NCBI GenBank assembly: GCA_900753135.1
Contig: CAADXZ010000197.1
Span: forward strand, 1 to 19,796
Source of the DNA: Clostridia bacterium
GTDB lineage: Bacteria; Bacillota; Clostridia; TANB77; UBA1234
Direction of reading: 5' to 3'
Length of the DNA stretch: 19,796 nt
The stretch's first letter is position 1; each line of letters begins with the position of its first letter. The notes under the pieces are model-generated. The model made no database searches. It was not told the DNA's origin and worked only from the letters and a program-made list of their open reading frames with translations. This document shows, in pieces, positions 15,574-19,796 of this stretch. The translations under genes and the position numbers were made by a program.

Positions 15574-16161
15574 TTAAAGTACTGGAGCAGCTGAAAGTGA
15601 GTTGATATCACATACTAATGTTGTTGAATTTGCGCCAATTGTAATTGCTTGGTTCTCAGCTGGAGCTGTTTCAAATGATGCAGTATCATTTACATAGTAT
15701 TTGTTTTCATATTTGTATGGAGGCCATACGAATATATCACCTTCGTCTGTTACAGCATATGTAACTTCTACACCAGTTTTTTCTTCTGTGTTAACTTTGA
15801 TTACTGGTAATTCAATACCAACTGAATCTTTAGCCTTAGCTTTGTCAATTATTGTGTATACAGGTACTTTACCGTTTGGTAATATATCATCACCTGATGC
15901 TGTTCTAGCTAAACCTTTAGCTACTACGTTGCTAGCTTGTTTATCTGTGATTTCGTTACCTGCTGCAGCTTGTTCACCTTTGAAAGTTGTTGCAGCTACT
16001 TTGAATGCATCTCTAACTTCACCAATGTTTGTTACAAACTTAGAATAGTTTGCTTTCTCGATTGTTGATGTTGAAGAGTTGAATGCGATTGCTGCTAAGA
16101 TAATTACAACGATAATTGTAATTACAAGTGCTATTAATGAAACACCTTTTTGATTTTTCAT
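15574..16161 (-). CDS. Type IV pilin-like major subunit
   Basis: This is a prepilin of 195 aa, presumed to be processed by a prepilin peptidase and assembled into a surface fibre by the PilB/PilC pair encoded upstream. The N-terminus MKNQKGVSLIALVITIIVVI has a short basic leader ending in Gly 6, then a hydrophobic helix to about residue 27. Position 5 of the mature protein is Ala where classical type IV pilins have Glu. The rest is a soluble Ala/Thr/Val-rich domain. A strong SD (AAAGGAGG) precedes the ATG. Codons such as GCT, GTT, GGT and ACT dominate, unlike neighbouring genes, suggesting high expression. It has its own promoter, a leader of about 175 nt and two terminators. Confidence 0.9.
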   Translation of the reverse strand: MKNQKGVSLIALVITIIVVIILAAIAFNSSTSTIEKANYSKFVTNIGEVRDAFKVAATTFKGEQAAAGNEITDKQASNVVAKGLARTASGDDILPNGKVPVYTIIDKAKAKDSVGIELPVIKVNTEEKTGVEVTYAVTDEGDIFVWPPYKYENKYYVNDTASFETAPAENQAITIGANSTTLVCDINSLSAAPVL

Positions 16162-16190
16162 AATAAATTTCCTCCTTTTATTTTTGCTTT

Positions 16191-16259
16191 TCTAGAGTTT
16201 GCTTTTAAATTTACTCTAGACCTTTTTGTTAGTCTTAAAAGTTTAAAATTACTCTAGAC
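16191..16259. promoter_or_regulatory. Pilin leader with three TCTAGAGT boxes able to form alternative hairpins
   Basis: TCTAGAGT at 16191-16198 is complementary to ACTCTAGA at both 16213-16220 and 16251-16258. The two right-hand copies lie in an 18-bp direct repeat with one mismatch (16204-16221 and 16242-16259, 38 bp apart). The SD-proximal arm can therefore pair with either copy, but not both. The arms end about 15 bases upstream of the SD. Confidence 0.65.
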
Positions 16260-16342
16260 TAGCAAAAAAAATGATTTACGTCTTTTTGCCAATATTCGCA
16301 CTATATTGACATCAAAACTTATTAAATCCATTTACAAGTTTG

Positions 16343-16371
16343 ATTATAAACAAACATTTTGTAGAATGCAA
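16343..16371 (-). promoter_or_regulatory. Strong promoter of the pilin gene
   Basis: On the minus strand TTGCAT (16371-16366) and consensus TATAAT (16348-16343) are exactly 17 bp apart. Transcription would start near 16336, giving a leader of about 175 nt that contains the TCTAGAGT boxes. Confidence 0.75.
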
Positions 16372-16423
16372 TACCTTTATTGATTAAATTAATATTACAG
16401 GGTTATTACATTTTTGTAACAAT

Positions 16424-17785
16424 TTACATATAAGCATCAAACAAGAATGATCCCATGTAAACTTCCATGATTGGCTTCAATACTAGAATAACGAAAGCTA
16501 TCATAACTATACCCATTATAGACATACTTATTTGTGGCAATATTTTTATTGTTCTGTCTATTGTTATGTTAATTTCATCTTCCATATATTCTACTACCTT
16601 ATTAATCATGTCTGATATATCTGTTTCCATACCTATCCTAAGCATCTCAAGTGCCATGTTTGGCATATTTGGTAATCTTTCAAAAGGTTCAACCCACGAA
16701 TCACCTTGTTGTAAATTTTCTTGAGCTGACTCTATAATTGACAATACCACGTAGTTCTTAACAGTTCCCTTACTTACATCAAGTGCATCTTGAAGTTTTG
16801 CATTATTTGATATATTTAATTGCATTGCTTCAAAGAATTTTTGTAACTGTAATCTTAATATAAGTCCACCAAAAATTGGAATTTTTAGTTTGAACATATC
16901 CCATTGATATTTTCCATGGATGGTTGATTTCCATAATAAGAATAAAGTAACTACTCCTGCTATACCACCAGCAAAAAGATACCAATATTTTGCAACCATT
17001 TTTATGAAATTAGATGCTGCCATTGTTGCTGCTGGTATTTGGTTTGTAAGTCCCATACTTGCATACAAGTTTTCAAGTATTGGAACACCAACAACTATAC
17101 CAACAACAGTACCTACCAACATAAGTACAGCCTGTAGTAATGGTCCTACAAGTGCTTTTTTCAATGCTTTTGTTCTTTTTTCACTTGATTCCAAATAATT
17201 CATTGATTGAAATAACGCATTTGTAAGAGAGCCAGAAAGTTCACCAACCTTTATTGTTTCAATATATATGTCAGGGAAAATCTTGTCATAGTACTCTAAC
17301 GTTGAATATATATACTCACCAGATTCAACACCATTCAATATATCTTCTATAATTCCTCTCATTGCTGGATTATCTGTATTTTCTAGCAATGTTGTTAACG
17401 CTCTTATATTAGTGAAATTAGCTCTCTTAAGTAAATACAAGCTTTGTGTAAATGCAAACACGTCTTTTTTGGTTACCCTATGTAAAAAAGACAAATCTAT
17501 TGGGATTTCAAATTCTTTGTTAAGTCCTGTTTTTTCTCTCTTTTTCTGCTCTTCAATCATTTTAGCCTTAGCATATCTACTTACAGCAGCTGATGATGAT
17601 AATCCCCTATTCTTTTTTGCTTTTTGCTGTGATATAGCACTTAGCATTCGACTTTGCTGTACCGATACTGGTTGTAATCCGTTATTTTTCAATCTTATCA
17701 TTACCTTTTCCCTAGATTCATCATCTATGGTTCCAGTAACAACCTTACCAGTCGTCAAGACTGCCTTATATCTAAATTTAGGCAT
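16424..17785 (-). CDS. pilC: PilC/GspF-family inner-membrane platform protein
   Basis: This is the membrane platform of a type IV pilus or type II secretion-like machine, which contacts the PilB ATPase and the pilins. The 453-aa length is slightly above the family norm, owing to a basic, low-complexity insertion at about 45-95. Two T2SSF-type cytoplasmic domains are visible, at about 105-230 (including ESGEYIYSTLEYYDKIFP and IKVGELSGSL) and 305-425 (including LNMALEMLRIGMETD-like sequence). Three hydrophobic segments lie near 210-235, 265-285 and 420-445. It begins 19 bp after the pilB stop, with an AGGAAG SD. The weak hairpin TTACA/TGTAA lies just beyond its stop. Confidence 0.93.
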   Translation of the reverse strand: MPKFRYKAVLTTGKVVTGTIDDESREKVMIRLKNNGLQPVSVQQSRMLSAISQQKAKKNRGLSSSAAVSRYAKAKMIEEQKKREKTGLNKEFEIPIDLSFLHRVTKKDVFAFTQSLYLLKRANFTNIRALTTLLENTDNPAMRGIIEDILNGVESGEYIYSTLEYYDKIFPDIYIETIKVGELSGSLTNALFQSMNYLESSEKRTKALKKALVGPLLQAVLMLVGTVVGIVVGVPILENLYASMGLTNQIPAATMAASNFIKMVAKYWYLFAGGIAGVVTLFLLWKSTIHGKYQWDMFKLKIPIFGGLILRLQLQKFFEAMQLNISNNAKLQDALDVSKGTVKNYVVLSIIESAQENLQQGDSWVEPFERLPNMPNMALEMLRIGMETDISDMINKVVEYMEDEINITIDRTIKILPQISMSIMGIVMIAFVILVLKPIMEVYMGSFLFDAYM

Positions 17786-17804
17786 TTTCTTCTTCCTTTC
17801 TTAA

Positions 17805-19454
17805 CTAGTATGCTAATTTTTTCTTAACCTCGCTAATCGTTGTATGTCCTTCTAGCACCTTATTAAATGCATCAACTACAAGTGGTCTAAATCCTTCTTC
17901 ATGTGCTTTTTTTCTAATATCTGTTATTGATCCATCTGATATTATTAATTCTTTAATATCCTCATCTACTACTAATATTTCATTTGCCGCAATTCTTCCA
18001 TAAAAACCTGTATGGTTACATTTGTCGCATCCAACTGGTTCGTATGTATGTTTTCCTTCAAGATTAAATTCTGAATTATATCTTGCTCCTATTCTTTGAA
18101 ATTCTTTTATTTCATCTTCTGTAAAAGGTCTTTCTTTAGCACAGTTTTTACATACTCTTCTTACAAGTCTCTGTGCTATTGATGTTGCAAGTACGCTTCC
18201 TATATCATAACTTGAGATACCAAGTTTTCTAAGTCTTGTTATTACCTCTATACTGTCTACGGTGTGAATTGTAGATAGCACAAAGTGACCTGTTTGTCCT
18301 GCTTGTACTGCTATTTCGGCTGTCTCTTTATCTCTTATTTCTCCTAGTAGTATTATGTCAGGGTCTTGTCTTAAGATTGTTCTTAGAGAGTCAGCAAATG
18401 TTACTCTTTTATTTACTTCAACCTGATTTAATCCAGGTATTCTGATTTCGACTGGGTCTTCAACTGTTGTTATATTTACTTCTGGTCTATTTAATAATGA
18501 TAGTGCACTATATAGTGTAGTTGTTTTACCTTCACCAGTAGGAGCTGCAATAAGAGCAATACAGTTTCTCTTATTGAAACATTTTTTCATTATTGTATCT
18601 TGGTCTGGATATCCTAATTCTTGTAGTCCAGAAATTGATGCCTCTTTTTTCATAAGTCTTAGAACGAATTTTTCACCATGTATGTTCATCTGTGAAGATA
18701 CACGGATATTGTAGTCTGGATAAGAAACAATTCTACCATCTTGTGAAAGATTAATTTCTTGGTGCATGTTAGAAATTGATTTTAATCTACCTATAACCTG
18801 AGCCTGCTTTGATTTTTCAATGTTTGCTATTATCAATAGCTCACCATCAACTCTGAATCTAACTCTTACCTTATCTTCCATTGGTTCAAAGTGAATATCA
18901 CTCGCTCTTTTCACCATGGCAGATCTTATTATATTATCTATAAGCTGCGATATATCTCTACCGTATGAATCAAAATTTTTCTCTTCTTCTGATTTTTTCT
19001 CTATATTGCTAATAACTTCATCTATATATGATTCGAATGTAATGTATACATCCATAGAAAGTCCTTTACTTAGCAATATCAAACGAATCATCTTTTGCAA
19101 ATCTTTATCTGATGGATCAGCAAATGCAACTCGTATTCTATTTTCATTTATTTCAAATGGTAAAACTTTATGTTGTTTTACTATATCCATTGATATGTAT
19201 TTTGTAAATTCAAAGTTGAACATATTAGGATCTATTTTTACAGCTTTTACGCCCAAACTCTCTGCAATTGTATTTAATAGTTCTTGCTCATCACACACAC
19301 CTAATCTATGAAAAGCTTCTCCTAATTTAACTCCTCTATGCTCACGTTGATAAACTATAGCTTTATCAATATCTGATTCTTTTATTAATCCTTTTCTAAT
19401 TAGCATTACTCCTAAAGGGGCTTTTTTATTAGAATTATTATCGAAGATTGCCAT
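17805..19454 (-). CDS. pilB: PilB/GspE-family assembly ATPase
   Basis: This hexameric cytoplasmic ATPase drives pilin polymerisation. It has 549 aa, typical of PilB. An N-terminal MshEN-like domain covers about 10-150. The catalytic domain shows the Walker A loop APTGEGKT (304-311), the Asp box TTVEDPVE (329-336), Walker B DIILLGEIRD (366-375) and the His box TGHFVLSTIHT (388-398). A tetracysteine zinc site follows (C435, C438, C476, C479). The four cysteines mark it as a PilB/GspE type rather than the retraction ATPase PilT. The SD AGGAGG precedes the ATG. It has its own predicted promoter. Confidence 0.96.
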   Translation of the reverse strand: MAIFDNNSNKKAPLGVMLIRKGLIKESDIDKAIVYQREHRGVKLGEAFHRLGVCDEQELLNTIAESLGVKAVKIDPNMFNFEFTKYISMDIVKQHKVLPFEINENRIRVAFADPSDKDLQKMIRLILLSKGLSMDVYITFESYIDEVISNIEKKSEEEKNFDSYGRDISQLIDNIIRSAMVKRASDIHFEPMEDKVRVRFRVDGELLIIANIEKSKQAQVIGRLKSISNMHQEINLSQDGRIVSYPDYNIRVSSQMNIHGEKFVLRLMKKEASISGLQELGYPDQDTIMKKCFNKRNCIALIAAPTGEGKTTTLYSALSLLNRPEVNITTVEDPVEIRIPGLNQVEVNKRVTFADSLRTILRQDPDIILLGEIRDKETAEIAVQAGQTGHFVLSTIHTVDSIEVITRLRKLGISSYDIGSVLATSIAQRLVRRVCKNCAKERPFTEDEIKEFQRIGARYNSEFNLEGKHTYEPVGCDKCNHTGFYGRIAANEILVVDEDIKELIISDGSITDIRKKAHEEGFRPLVVDAFNKVLEGHTTISEVKKKLAY

Positions 19455-19498
19455 TTATTATCCTCCTCTTTTGTATAAATATTTAACCTCTTAATAAT

Positions 19499-19526
19499 AT
19501 TTTATAATATTTAATTCATAAGTCAA
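19499..19526 (-). promoter_or_regulatory. Predicted promoter for pilB-pilC
   Basis: On the minus strand TTGACT (19526-19521) and TAAAAT (19504-19499) are 16 bp apart, giving a leader of about 38 nt. It falls in the 109-bp gap after the small prepilin-like gene. Confidence 0.6.
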
Positions 19527-19563
19527 CACAAAAACACCAGTTTCAAACATTTACCAAGAATGG

Positions 19564-19752
19564 TTATATTCTATCTGCAATTTCATAAGCTACATTAACA
19601 TCTGTAGAGTATGTTTTTTGTATTTGCTCTATTTGCGATTCTTGAATCAAGTAATCACTAACACTTCTTCCATATAATATTACCCCATATATAGATAATA
19701 CAAGCATTGACATAAGGGCAACCATAGTTATTGAACCTTTTTTATTCCACAT
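19564..19752 (-). CDS. Small prepilin-like membrane protein, 62 aa
   Basis: A short basic leader ending in Gly (MWNKKG) is followed by SITMVALMSMLVLSIYGVIL, a single hydrophobic helix, then a short polar tail. This is the layout of a type IV prepilin or PilX-like minor pilin with almost no globular head. It lies directly upstream of pilB. An excellent SD (AAGGAGGGG) precedes the ATG. It could be a minor pilin, a membrane anchor, or the first part of a split gene. No continuation of the frame was seen after the stop. Confidence 0.75.
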   Translation of the reverse strand: MWNKKGSITMVALMSMLVLSIYGVILYGRSVSDYLIQESQIEQIQKTYSTDVNVAYEIADRI

Positions 19753-19766
19753 ATTACCCCTCCTTA

Positions 19767-19796
19767 TTAATATCCTCTACCAACTTTTATTTGATA
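19767..19796 (-). CDS. Possible C-terminal end of an upstream gene
   Basis: On the minus strand from the window edge, one frame reads YQIKVGRGY followed by TAA at 19769-19767, just before the SD of the small prepilin-like gene. Nine codons are too few to identify a product. The close spacing fits an operon that continues beyond the window. Confidence 0.3.
   Translation of the reverse strand, partial: YQIKVGRGY

Noticed and set aside
1..19796. CRISPR arrays, tRNA or rRNA genes, transposase genes
   Set aside because: No regularly spaced repeats, cloverleaf or rRNA signatures, or transposase motifs were seen.

Overview
The window is a low-GC stretch in which every convincing gene lies on the minus strand, so transcription runs from high to low coordinates. 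The gene set suggests a DAP-type, possibly spore-forming member of the Clostridia/Firmicutes, probably an uncultured lineage. The evidence is an mraZ-led division and cell-wall (dcw) cluster, a MurE with the DNPR motif of meso-diaminopimelate enzymes, a PASTA-bearing class B penicillin-binding protein, a YfmF/YfmH peptidase pair, a Spo0E-like small protein, and pilins whose N-terminus reads GVSLIALVIT rather than G(F/Y)TLIE. The species cannot be named from this sequence.

Region 1 (19796 to about 15460) is a type IV pilus-like locus: the possible tail of an unseen gene, a 62-residue prepilin-like protein, the ATPase PilB, the platform protein PilC, and a major pilin with its own strong promoter, a long structured leader and two tandem terminators. 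Region 2 (about 15410 to 11460) is a compact operon of an inactive/active M16 pair (yfmF-yfmH), lgt, a Spo0E-like ORF and a 46-residue acidic ORF, closed by a hairpin. Region 3 (about 11460 to 9160) is a single unrecognised 698-residue coiled-coil gene with a tandem repeat and a perfect 14-bp terminator.

Region 4 (about 9040 to 82) is the dcw cluster: mraZ, rsmH, an ftsL-like gene, ftsI/spoVD, murE, mraY, ftsW. An MraZ-type operator of three GTGG boxes exactly 10 bp apart lies just after a good -35/-10 pair. A 450-bp gap separates mraZ from rsmH, and murE has a likely internal promoter. murF, murD and murG are not between these genes, and a terminator closes the cluster after ftsW, so this is a shortened or split dcw cluster.

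The least expected signal is an 86-88-bp repeat (1-87 and 9161-9246, about 92% identical). It has perfect 13-bp inverted arms, and each copy abuts a terminator and supplies its T-tract. It looks like a small non-autonomous element or structured RNA, and copy 2 is flanked by two further hairpins. Several start sites follow from ribosome binding sites: mraZ, rsmH, ftsI, murE, yfmF and the 698-residue gene all begin a few codons inside the longest possible reading frame.
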